Below, in pieces: positions 17,541 to 25,248 of a DNA stretch of 28,726 nt. Below the pieces are notes generated by a model. That model searched no databases, was not told the DNA's origin, and saw only the letters and a list, made by a program, of their open reading frames with translations. The stretch is taken from positions 1 through 28,726 of the forward strand of contig CAMLDJ010000037.1 in NCBI GenBank assembly GCA_946478755.1, given 5' to 3'. Positions within the stretch are counted from its first letter, which is position 1; each line of letters begins with the position of its first letter. Origin of the DNA: an uncultured Pedobacter sp. GTDB taxonomy: Bacteria; Bacteroidota; Bacteroidia; Sphingobacteriales; Sphingobacteriaceae. A program made the position numbers and the translations under genes.

Positions 17541-18980
17541 TTAGTAATTTATCGCCTTCTTCTCATTTGATTTGTTATAGTCGTTTTTCCAATGGCCTTC
17601 TATGTCTTCCAGAGAACGACCTTTGGTTTCCGGAATCAGCTTCCAGGTAAGCCACAGTGCAGGCGAACAGCACAATGCAAACAGCCAGAACGTCCAGGAA
17701 GAACCCAGGCCTTCCAGCATGATCGGAGTCAGCTGACCCACTAAGAAATTACCGATCCATAAGGATAGGGTTGCTAAGGCTACGGCCTTACCACGTATAG
17801 CATTTGGAAATATTTCTCCCACGACCACCCAGCAGACCGGGCCGAAAGAAAAGGCAAAACAAGCGATGAAAGCCAGGATGAATATCAAGATCCATGGACC
17901 AGAGGTGATACCGAGCGAGAATAAAGCGCCGATAATGATCAATGAAGTGACTGCACCACCAATCCCCAGAAACAATAAAGGCCTTCTACCCCATTTATCC
18001 ACCGTAAAAATGGCTACAAACGTGAATATCACGTTGACAAAACCTATGGTTACCTGCCCACCAAGTGCGCTGTTTAGGGTAAAGCCTGCCTGTTCCAGAA
18101 TACGTGGACCGTAATAGATTACTGCATTAATACCACATACCTGCGATAAGAACGGCAATAACAGCCCGATCCATAAGGCTTTGCGGTATACCGGTGTAAA
18201 CAGTTCCTTAAAAGAGGTATCGTCCCGTTCCCCCTGTTCTTTGAAAGCGTTGATTTCCCGACGGGCGGCTGCTTCACCGTCTATCTTCACCAGAATGTCG
18301 GTCGCCTTTTGCTCCCGCCCTTTTAAAAGCAGCCATCTGGGTGATTCCGGAACTAAAAACAGGCATATTAAAAACACCGCGGCCGGCAACGCGCCCAAAC
18401 CGAGCATAGCGCGCCAGATCTCCGTAGAAAATATTTTGGTCATCGTGTCGCTGCTGTATGTTGCTCCTGAGTGATTAGCCAGGTAAGCATTAGAAAAATA
18501 AGCGATCACAATACCGATTGTTAAAGCCAGCTGATACAAAGACACCATCATGCCGCGAAGGCGTGATGGTGAAAACTCTGAAATGTATAAGGGAGATACC
18601 ATTGATGCCACGCCAATACCAAGGCCACCTATCAAACGAAAGGTGATCAGTGCAGAGAAAGAGCTGGCAAGCATACAACCAATCGCAGAGGATAGAAACA
18701 ATACTGCCGAGAGAATCATCACGATCTTGCGGCCATATTTATCACTTAATTTTCCGGAAAAGCTAACGCCAATGATACAGCCCAATAAGGCGCAACTGAC
18801 AAACCAGCCCTCACTAACCGAATTAAGGCCAAAGTCGCCCTTTACCAGACTTATGGTTCCTGAAATTACTGCGGTGTCAAAGCCAAATAAGAACCCGCCC
18901 AGTGCGGCCACTAAACATACCAGATAGAGGTAAGTTTTGCTATTTTGAACCGTTGCGGTGTTGATAGTGTCGAAACTCAT
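17541..18980 (-). CDS. MFS sugar-porter family inner-membrane transporter
   Basis: A 479-residue protein with about 12 hydrophobic segments and the sugar-porter signatures in order: GGFLFGFDTAVISG (TM1, about 28-42), DKYGRKIVM after TM2, PESPRWLLLKGREQKA before the central loop, QVCGINAVIYYGPRIL in TM7, DKWGRRPLLFLG after TM8 and the C-terminal PETKGRSLEDIE. The family carries hexoses or pentoses, usually as proton symport (XylE- or GalP-like). Placed after an isomerase-like gene (five bases) and before susC (23 bases) in a mannan operon, it probably moves free mannose from the periplasm to the cytoplasm. Substrate is inferred from context. Confidence 0.94.
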   Translation of the reverse strand: MSFDTINTATVQNSKTYLYLVCLVAALGGFLFGFDTAVISGTISLVKGDFGLNSVSEGWFVSCALLGCIIGVSFSGKLSDKYGRKIVMILSAVLFLSSAIGCMLASSFSALITFRLIGGLGIGVASMVSPLYISEFSPSRLRGMMVSLYQLALTIGIVIAYFSNAYLANHSGATYSSDTMTKIFSTEIWRAMLGLGALPAAVFLICLFLVPESPRWLLLKGREQKATDILVKIDGEAAARREINAFKEQGERDDTSFKELFTPVYRKALWIGLLLPFLSQVCGINAVIYYGPRILEQAGFTLNSALGGQVTIGFVNVIFTFVAIFTVDKWGRRPLLFLGIGGAVTSLIIIGALFSLGITSGPWILIFILAFIACFAFSFGPVCWVVVGEIFPNAIRGKAVALATLSLWIGNFLVGQLTPIMLEGLGSSWTFWLFALCCSPALWLTWKLIPETKGRSLEDIEGHWKNDYNKSNEKKAINY

Positions 18981-18985
18981 AATGT

Positions 18986-20791
18986 TTATTTTAAGAATGC
19001 TTTGACCACCTTGGCGCGACCTTCGGTGAGGTTGGTTAATTTATAATGCCCTGCTGCTGCCGGAACTACGATAGTTTCGGCGTAAGCATATTGTTGTAGG
19101 GTACCATCTTCGGTCTGGATGCTTATCGCCTGTCCTTCTACCAGCATGAGCACGTGGCAGCAGTTGTGCGTTTGAATAACCACCTCATCATCGAATTCAA
19201 TCCGATGTATATCATAAAAATGTTCAGCATGTGTAGGCAAATGCACGATCTGCCAATTGTCCGCACGCTCGATCACCGTTTGTTTCGAAACCAGCTCATC
19301 GACTACCTGCTTGCCTTTACGCTCAAAATTGAGGTTATGGAATGCGTGGTCGATGTTGATCGGCCGTGGTTTGCCATCCAGATCAAGCCTCATCCAATCA
19401 TACATCTTGAAAGTAAATATGTAAGGCGTAGCACTGATTTCAAGCACCAAACTTCCTTCACCTGCACTGTGCACTGTGCCATTCGGGATCAGGAAAAGAT
19501 CATGCTTGTGTGCCGGTAGCGATTGAACGTATTTCTCTATCTCGATTTCCTCACCCTTTGCCTGGCTATCTTCCAATACTGATTTGAAATTGACCGGGTC
19601 AATATCTTCCTGAAAGCCCAGGTAAACCTGTGCATCTTTTTTGCAGTCTAAAATGTAATAGGTTTCATCCTGTGTTAAGTTTTCACCAAAGTTCTTTTGG
19701 ATGTATGGTAAACTTGGGTGGCACTGGATAGAAAGATTGCCTCCACCATAGGTATCTAAAAAATCAAATCTGATCGGAAACTCGTCGCCGAATACAGCAG
19801 CATGTTTACCCAATATCTGTTCCTGGTTATGGAAAATTAAGGTATCAAAAGTAACTTCCAGCAAATTGCCGTCACTTTCAAACACAAGCCCATTTTCCGG
19901 CACAATCAACTCAAACGACCAGGCATAATTGACCACATTGGTATTCAGGTGTTTGATCCTTTCTTTTATCCACTGACCACCCCAGGCGCCTGGCTCAAAC
20001 CAGGGTCTTGCTCTGATCACCGATCGGCTGATTGCGTCCAGCCCTTCGGCAAGATCAGACCAATGACTCCAGTTAATGGTGTCTGGCCATTGCCCATCGG
20101 CAATTGCAGTGATGTCATTAAGGATGGCTTTTTTGTGTTGATTGAAGATGACCCAGTCTACGAAATAAAAACGCTTATACATTTTGTAATGCTCGATCTG
20201 CTCAACTGCCCCTAAGTTGTTGATAGATCGTGCTCTCATCCTCAACTGTAGCTCATTTTTTGGAAGATCAATGTATAATATGGCTGCATCCCATTTGGCC
20301 AATGCTGCACCAGGACCGATGATGATATTTACCGTTGCTTTTTCATCCGGTAACTGCTGAACAAGGCGTTCAGTCTGATACAGGTCTGCCAGTGTTAAAG
20401 TGGTTTTGGTGCCCCAAACAGACTCATCTTGCCCTAAAAACGGGCTTACCAACTGCTCGATCTCCGATGTTGACTTCAAAAAATCCTCCGTTTTGATCCA
20501 GTTGGCAGTTATCCCTTCCTGGGCAAGGCAATTGTTGATGGCCTCCCTTACTTTTTCCCAAAAGACACCCACATATCCGTCAATGACCACTGTTTTTTGT
20601 TCGATGATCCAACTGGTCAACGAGGCATAGCCATTGAAGATCTTATTGTTCCCTAAGGCATGTGAGGGGTAAATATTATACCCCTCCCAGACGTCGGGCC
20701 GGGTAGTTAGCCGGGAAGGCATTAAATACTGCGCTCCTTTGCGCAGATCATCAATTGTTTCAATCGGATAATTTTTCAATTCAGGATTCAT
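18986..20791 (-). CDS. Class I mannose-6-phosphate isomerase-like protein with a degenerate kinase-like N-terminal domain
   Basis: A 601-residue protein, well above the 300-400 of plain ManA. The C-terminal part (from about 265) has the type I isomerase cupin metal ligands: Gln356 and His358 in SIQCHPSLPYIQ, Glu376 in DETYYILDC and His441 in IPNGTVHSAGEGSLVLEIS, then TFKMYDW. RPWFEPGAWGGQW (262-274) matches the domain start. The N-terminal half resembles a nucleoside-kinase fold: VVIDGYVGVFWEK (68-80) at the P-loop position and IIIGPGAALAKWDAAILYIDLPKNE (156-180, abridged match), but it lacks the GK[ST] of a Walker A. The reaction would be mannose-6-phosphate to fructose-6-phosphate in the cytoplasm. 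It is the first gene of the mannan operon, facing the GntR gene. Confidence 0.87.
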   Translation of the reverse strand: MNPELKNYPIETIDDLRKGAQYLMPSRLTTRPDVWEGYNIYPSHALGNNKIFNGYASLTSWIIEQKTVVIDGYVGVFWEKVREAINNCLAQEGITANWIKTEDFLKSTSEIEQLVSPFLGQDESVWGTKTTLTLADLYQTERLVQQLPDEKATVNIIIGPGAALAKWDAAILYIDLPKNELQLRMRARSINNLGAVEQIEHYKMYKRFYFVDWVIFNQHKKAILNDITAIADGQWPDTINWSHWSDLAEGLDAISRSVIRARPWFEPGAWGGQWIKERIKHLNTNVVNYAWSFELIVPENGLVFESDGNLLEVTFDTLIFHNQEQILGKHAAVFGDEFPIRFDFLDTYGGGNLSIQCHPSLPYIQKNFGENLTQDETYYILDCKKDAQVYLGFQEDIDPVNFKSVLEDSQAKGEEIEIEKYVQSLPAHKHDLFLIPNGTVHSAGEGSLVLEISATPYIFTFKMYDWMRLDLDGKPRPINIDHAFHNLNFERKGKQVVDELVSKQTVIERADNWQIVHLPTHAEHFYDIHRIEFDDEVVIQTHNCCHVLMLVEGQAISIQTEDGTLQQYAYAETIVVPAAAGHYKLTNLTEGRAKVVKAFLK

Positions 20792-20880
20792 TTTTGTGTT
20801 AATTAGTATACATATTAATTGATCATAATTGCCATAAGGCTGTATTTAATCAAAAATTAGTGATTAATAATTCTTTTTCA

Positions 20881-20894
20881 TTGTATATGTACAA
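20881..20894. promoter_or_regulatory. Candidate operator, TTGTATATGTACAA
   Basis: Five-base arms TTGTA and TACAA around four bases. It lies about 90 bases upstream of the first mannan-operon gene and just upstream of the weak minus-strand -7-like sequence, a suitable site for control of that operon. Assignment to the GntR protein is inference. Confidence 0.35.
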
Positions 20895-20993
20895 ACATAT
20901 AAATTATATTCAAGAAACAAATAGAAATGTAAATTAATTTTTTACGCATAAATCGTGTTAAATACGTGATAGGTAATCATTATACGGTATTTT

Positions 20994-21007
20994 TATGTGT
21001 ATACATA
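20994..21007. promoter_or_regulatory. Candidate GntR/HutC-type operator, TATGTGTATACATA
   Basis: A 14-base dyad in which six of seven pairs are complementary. Its core GTGTATAC (20997-21004) fits the GTnTAnAC pattern reported for HutC-subfamily GntR regulators such as NagR/DasR. It lies 25 bases before the -7 box of the GntR gene, suiting autoregulation. Confidence 0.45.
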
Positions 21008-21028
21008 ATGTAATTCAGGAAATATTAT

Positions 21029-21036
21029 TAGTTTTG
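21029..21036 (+). promoter_or_regulatory. Candidate -7 promoter box (TAGTTTTG) of the GntR gene
   Basis: An exact match to TAnnTTTG, 15 bases before the ATG at 21052, giving a very short leader. It lies downstream of the ATG at 20995, which argues that translation starts at 21052. No TTTG -33 element is clear. Confidence 0.4.
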
Positions 21037-21051
21037 TATATAAACATTACA

Positions 21052-21780
21052 ATGGGTTATAGTATAGATCATAAAAGTCCGGTTCCTCTCCATACACAGA
21101 CAGAAATTTTGCTGAGGAAACTTGTAGCTGAAGAGCAATATCAGCACGGAAAAAATATTCCTAACGAAGTGGACTTAGCGAACATGTTAGGCATTTCACG
21201 TACTACATTAAGAATTGCGATCAATAAGCTGGTACATGAAGGTTTGTTGATCCGTAAAAAAAGAGCGGGGACAAAGGTTGCGTCAGGTCCGGTAAGCTCT
21301 AAATCGAACAACTGGCTTAGTTTTTCACAGGAGATGAAGTTACGCGGTATTCCCATCAAAAATTTTGAACTTTATGTAACCTGGGAGCTACCAGATGCAA
21401 GCCTTGCCGACTTTTTCGACATCGGCGCAGATGAGCCTGTTTTAAAGATGGAAAGGTTAAGGGGACGACCTGAAGAGCCTTTTGTTTTTTTTGCATCCTA
21501 TTTTCACCCTCGTGTAGGTCTTACCCCTGACGATGATTTTAAAAAACCCTTGTACGAACTACTAGAACGGGATCATTCGGTAGTAGCCACCTTGTCAAAA
21601 GAAGAAATAAGTGCGATAGCGGCTGACGAACGCATTTCCGGAAAGCTTCAGGTACCGCTGGACAGTCCCATACTTTTTCGCAAGCGATTTGTTTACGACC
21701 AGGACGCGCGTCCAATAGAATATAATATTGGCTATTACAAAGCCGATAGTTTCGTTTATACTGTGGAGAGCACCAGGTAA
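21052..21780 (+). CDS. GntR-family transcriptional regulator, HutC/UTRA subfamily
   Basis: The frame is open from 20995, but the ATG at 21052 is preferred: it starts just before the canonical opening (SPVPLHTQTEILLRKLV), and the -7 box lies between the two ATGs. The resulting 242 residues have an N-terminal winged helix-turn-helix (about 10-78; NIPNEVDLANMLGISRTTLR, then INKLVHEGLLIRKKRAGTKV) and a C-terminal UTRA ligand domain (about 86-238; VLKMERLRGRPEEPFVFFASYF, LFRKRFVYDQDARPIEYNIGYYKAD). UTRA domains bind small effectors, often phosphosugars. It is divergent from the mannan operon, so it is the probable local regulator, perhaps sensing mannose-6-phosphate or a related ester (inference). 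GntR control is less usual for Bacteroidota glycan loci than SusR, HTCS or ECF/anti-sigma control. Confidence 0.93.
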   Translation: MGYSIDHKSPVPLHTQTEILLRKLVAEEQYQHGKNIPNEVDLANMLGISRTTLRIAINKLVHEGLLIRKKRAGTKVASGPVSSKSNNWLSFSQEMKLRGIPIKNFELYVTWELPDASLADFFDIGADEPVLKMERLRGRPEEPFVFFASYFHPRVGLTPDDDFKKPLYELLERDHSVVATLSKEEISAIAADERISGKLQVPLDSPILFRKRFVYDQDARPIEYNIGYYKADSFVYTVESTR

Positions 21781-21782
21781 GC

Positions 21783-21821
21783 AAAAAAAATGCGAAGAAT
21801 AAATAGCTTATTCTCCGCATT
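21783..21821 (-). terminator. Rho-independent terminator of the right-hand operon
   Basis: Fourteen-base arms (21789-21802 and 21808-21821) with a single mismatch that becomes a G-U pair in minus-strand RNA, a 5-base loop, then eight T in the minus direction. It starts two bases after the stop of the convergent GntR gene and 58 bases past the GxGYxYP stop. On the plus strand it lacks a T run, so it mainly serves the minus-strand operon. Confidence 0.85.
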
Positions 21822-21827
21822 AATAAT
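21808..21827 (-). repeat. Copy 2 of a 20-base terminator repeat
   Basis: Identical on the minus strand to 6647-6666 (ATTATTAATGCGGAGAATAA). The 3' arms have diverged at one position (TTCGCATT here against TCCGCATT), as have the loops. Confidence 0.8.
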
Positions 21828-21878
21828 CAAATAGAACTTATAGATACTATCGAATTTAGAGGTATAGAATCCGATCTT

Positions 21879-23555
21879 TTAGAATTGTTGCTTCCGTTCT
21901 TTATTGTTGTGCTGCATCCTTATCCGCCACAAAAGCTCTTCGATGGATACAACCTCAATATCTTTTTGAAGCAGATCTTTCGTCCACTTCACCGGCGTAA
22001 CACCCCTCACTCCACTTTGCATTCTTCTGTCTTTATCAGGTATATCTTTATGATTGCGGTCGTATTCAGACCAGGCATGTACAACTGTCCAGCTTAATTG
22101 CAGGGACTGATCTTCAACAGACGCATGATCCTGGTTGATCAGGCCTGCCATTTTTTGGGAGTTCCCTGTACCCTTGCCGTTCAGATTAGCCCAAAGCTGA
22201 TACTTAGCTGTGACGACAGGGATTTCGATGCCTTTTTTATTTTTCACCCAGAAGGTTTGACCATGCCCCCCATTATAAGGAGCATATTGAACCGCAATCA
22301 TCCCTGTAAGGTCTTCTATCTCTTCTGCGTAAATGCGATAAGCCTCCATTGATGCCTTGCTTGCCACATTTTTGCAGATGAAGCCAAATACCTTTGTACC
22401 TGTTTTTTTCATTTGCACATTGATCATGGCAGCGTGTTGCCGAAGCAGCTTTTCCGGTTCAGGTGTTGCTTTCGCAAACAGGTCTGGATAATAATACCCA
22501 CCACCATACTCCACAACCGAGACGTTATCGGGCTGTGATTTTTGCAATTCATCATACACATCCCTGGTCGCTGCCGATAAGTTAACCACACATGAAGTAA
22601 AGGACATCGGTATCCCAGCATTGTAAGGATTACGCCAATAATCCTTACTACTTAAAAAATTGCCAAAAGTCCACTGCAGATTATCTCCATCGCTCATCAC
22701 AAAGGCATGATAATCCTTAGTGGCTTCCCAATTGATCTTTTTAGGGTCCAAAGATTTGATCTTCAAGGGGGCCGTTGAAGCCGGAATAGTAAGTAAGGGC
22801 AAATTAACACACCAGTCGGCCGGTTCATTGATCAGCCCGCGCCTGCTGCACACTTCAATCTGTTTAAACTCATCTCCGCTATTCCATCCCACGACCGGTG
22901 AAAGTGGTTGGATCCAATCCAGTATTTCATTATAAAGACTATCCACGCCATAATAGATCATGCTTTTATGGGCAATAGCATAATCCCTGTTATTAAAGAA
23001 ACGGGGATTTGCAATCACCAGTAAATTAGGATTGAGCATTCCTTTAAGCGCAAAAAAAGCCTGCCTGTCCAGTTTCTTTCCTCTGGCATCAAAGAGTTTG
23101 GTCAGCCCTTTTGCTTTTGCCAGTGCCTCCTGACTTATATCGATCAGCAACCCTTTCTTTGCTGCAGCATAGGCGGTAGCTAAATTGATGGAGTTATCCT
23201 CACTGGCATAATCATATAAAATGTATCCGTTTATAATGCCCTTGCCCTTATAGCGGTCTACCAGATCCCATACGGAGAAGGTGCCCAGCTGTCTTGCCTT
23301 CAGTCTGTTGACCAGCGAATTGTAATAACCTGTGTAATTCGGATTGGGTACAGAGATCCAAACCCCCTCTTCACTAATACCTTCATTTATGGCCATTGCA
23401 GTAAGGCCCGAGATGGATTGTGCCAGGTTTTGCTCGCGCATATCCCCATACTTGCTTATTTTACAAATGGCTATATTTTTTGGTGCTTTTTGCACCGGCC
23501 ACCAGCTGGCTTTAGCAGGCAGCCACAATGCCAGTAAAATTAGGAATACTCTCAT
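21879..23555 (-). CDS. GxGYxYP-family putative glycoside hydrolase, secreted
   Basis: A 558-residue protein with a short signal peptide (MRVFLILLALWLPAKAS). The name-giving motif G-x-G-Y-x-Y-P is present as GGGYYYP (351-357) within SVVEYGGGYYYPDLF. The family's conserved segments DYHAFVMSDGDNLQW (281-295), WNSGDEF (224-230) and AVQYAPYNGGHGQTFW are also visible. The family (N- and C-terminal GxGYxYP domains) is annotated as putative glycoside hydrolase; I know of no established activity. The ATG begins one base after the stop of the flavoenzyme frame upstream, so the two are probably translationally coupled, and it is the last gene before a terminator. It probably acts in the periplasm or outside on the same glycan as the GH92 of this operon. 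Confidence 0.88.
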   Translation of the reverse strand: MRVFLILLALWLPAKASWWPVQKAPKNIAICKISKYGDMREQNLAQSISGLTAMAINEGISEEGVWISVPNPNYTGYYNSLVNRLKARQLGTFSVWDLVDRYKGKGIINGYILYDYASEDNSINLATAYAAAKKGLLIDISQEALAKAKGLTKLFDARGKKLDRQAFFALKGMLNPNLLVIANPRFFNNRDYAIAHKSMIYYGVDSLYNEILDWIQPLSPVVGWNSGDEFKQIEVCSRRGLINEPADWCVNLPLLTIPASTAPLKIKSLDPKKINWEATKDYHAFVMSDGDNLQWTFGNFLSSKDYWRNPYNAGIPMSFTSCVVNLSAATRDVYDELQKSQPDNVSVVEYGGGYYYPDLFAKATPEPEKLLRQHAAMINVQMKKTGTKVFGFICKNVASKASMEAYRIYAEEIEDLTGMIAVQYAPYNGGHGQTFWVKNKKGIEIPVVTAKYQLWANLNGKGTGNSQKMAGLINQDHASVEDQSLQLSWTVVHAWSEYDRNHKDIPDKDRRMQSGVRGVTPVKWTKDLLQKDIEVVSIEELLWRIRMQHNNKERKQQF

Positions 23556-23556
23556 C

Positions 23557-24708
23557 TTAATCTCTTAAACTTGCAGGCAGATCGCTCACTGCTTTTATTT
23601 TTGACGATAATTTAGCGCCCTGCGAAAGTAACTTTTCCCCCAGAGTCCCGGTATCAATATCCTGTACCGTTTTGTTTTCCCGGATGGCCAGTATCGCCGC
23701 TGCACCAGCAGCTTGCCCTATGATCATATATTGTGGTTCCATCCGTATGGATGAATAGACCACATGGCTCGTGCCGATACAAACCGTCACCAGTAAGTTA
23801 GAAACTTCCTTTCTTTTTGGCAACAGCACACGGTAAGGTATCTGATAAGGGATGTGCTTCATGCGTTCAGGCTCTGTGCGCTGCAGTCCGCCTTCATACT
23901 TTAACTTACCTTTCTGATCCGCATAGCCCTGTATCCGGTGAACATCAAGACCATAAGAACCCAAACCAATAGGATCTGGCTTTTGCAGTTCTGAAACGAC
24001 ATCTTTTTGGGTCATTACCCAATCGCCTGTTAAACGTCTGGCTTCACGTACATAAAGTTCATACGGCCAGTTGTTGTTGTCCCTGAATTCGTCCTTAGAT
24101 AATCCCCATTGATTCATCACATTTTTAAATTCGGCCGGCAATCTCCGATCGTTAGCCAGGAAATACAGGTATCCTGAAACATAATCAATGTGGTCCTGCC
24201 ATATTTCCGCTTTCCTTTTGTAAGAGCCATCCGGATAATCCCAATTGCCGCCTATATAATCTGCCGTATTGAGATCCACTTTATTGTTCGGTACTTTGCC
24301 CAGACCCGGAAACATTTTAGCAGCTGCTGCAGCAGCACCAAGCCTCCCGATAGCGTCTTTTGTATTGTAATACAGTTCTATATATCGTCCTGCATCATAG
24401 TTTGCAGGCCTTGGATATGGAACCTGGTTATTCTTATCATTTGAAAGCGATAGCCTGAAATTGTAGGCTTGGGTTTTCTTATCGCCCGAACCAACAGCTT
24501 CGGGAACTGTTGCCTGTACCCCTGGCAATAACTTTCCATTTTCATCATAAGCATTTCTGCTTCCCGAACCGGCTCTTACTCCGGCAGAATATTCATGGTA
24601 CTGGCTTTGCGCTTCTCTGCCAAAAGTATAGGAAGCACCAGAAAATGCCATCAGGTCACCTTCATAAGTCGCATCAATAAATACTTTCCCGGCAAAGGAA
24701 ACGCCATT
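23557..24708 (-). pseudogene. FAD-dependent oxidoreductase, C-terminal part after a frameshift
   Basis: This frame continues the upstream flavoprotein: from 24708 it reads [27 protein letters not shown], the expected family sequence ([13 protein letters not shown]). The ATG at 24649-24651 (MAFSGASY) lies inside that conserved motif and is not a natural start. Later features include [43 protein letters not shown] and [24 protein letters not shown], the usual end of the FAD_oxidored family (PF12831 type). It runs to LPASLRD, one base before the GxGYxYP start. Read with 24651-25196 as one gene it would encode about 546 residues. It lacks the C-terminal binding domain of its paralogue at 27555-28703. 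Confidence 0.85.
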
Positions 24709-25196
24709 TTCATGGTAATTTCTATGATCTTTCCATCCTTTTTTCTAACCCCGTCCTTCTCTTTCAGGCGATGTTTAAAAAACACATCTATTCCCGCCTC
24801 TTTAACAATATCGTTCAGCACTTTTTCAGCAACATGTGGCTCCGGGAACCAGGCCGGGGTATCTTTCAAGCCGTAGTATTTTCCGCAACGGATGTATAGC
24901 TCCTTAACATATCCACCGATCACATCCTTGCGCCCCAGGTCGGTCGCAGACAGCCCTCCAGACACCATTCCGCCTATATGCTGTTTGGCTTCCAGCAAAG
25001 CTACCTTAAGCCCCTCGCGTCCAGCGGTAATGGCCGCGATTACCCCAGAGGCTGTACCGCCATAAACCACTACATCGTATTGTTTTACTTTTTGCGTCGA
25101 TGGCTTACCAGCAGGTAAGGCCAGGAGTTGTGTTAATGGAACCGATACCATCACAATCAAGGCGATGGCAGCCATCAATAATTTTCTGTTTATCAT
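24651..25196 (-). pseudogene. FAD-dependent oxidoreductase, N-terminal part before a frameshift
   Basis: The ATG at 25194-25196 is preferred over that at 25280: it starts a Sec signal (MINRKLLMAAIALIVMVSVP, about 30 residues), whereas the longer frame adds 28 unrelated residues overlapping the GH92 end. After the signal comes the dinucleotide site DVVVYGGTASGVIAAITAGREGL and LLEAKQHIGGMVSGGLSATDLG, typical of FAD_oxidored proteins. The frame is normal up to KIIEITM, then turns into nonsense ([12 protein letters not shown]) and stops at 24651. One missing base at 24707-24711 explains this: adding one base restores the family sequence in the other frame. A deletion in the organism or a sequencing error are both possible. 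Confidence 0.85.
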
Positions 25197-25248
25197 TTTT
25201 ACTTTGTTTAAGTACCGCACAGGCAGTTTAAATATTTCACATTTATGG

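Larger units (their letters stand above)
20792..21051. promoter_or_regulatory. Divergent promoter region between the mannan operon and the GntR gene
   Basis: 260 AT-rich bases with no gene. It holds three short dyads that could bind the GntR protein (AGTATACAT at 20805-20813, TTGTATATGTACAA at 20881-20894, TATGTGTATACATA at 20994-21007) and a plus-strand -7 box (21029-21036). On the minus strand TAATTTTTG (20851-20859) is one base too long for a TAnnTTTG box, so the operon promoter is uncertain. Confidence 0.65.

Noticed and set aside
20995..21051. Longer GntR start at 20995
   Set aside because: The extra 19 residues match nothing in the family, and the candidate operator and -7 box would lie inside the coding region.
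24651..24715. Programmed -1 or +1 ribosomal frameshift joining the two flavoenzyme halves
   Set aside because: There is no classical slippery heptamer or obvious downstream pseudoknot, and such frameshifting is not known in this family; a one-base deletion or sequence error is simpler.
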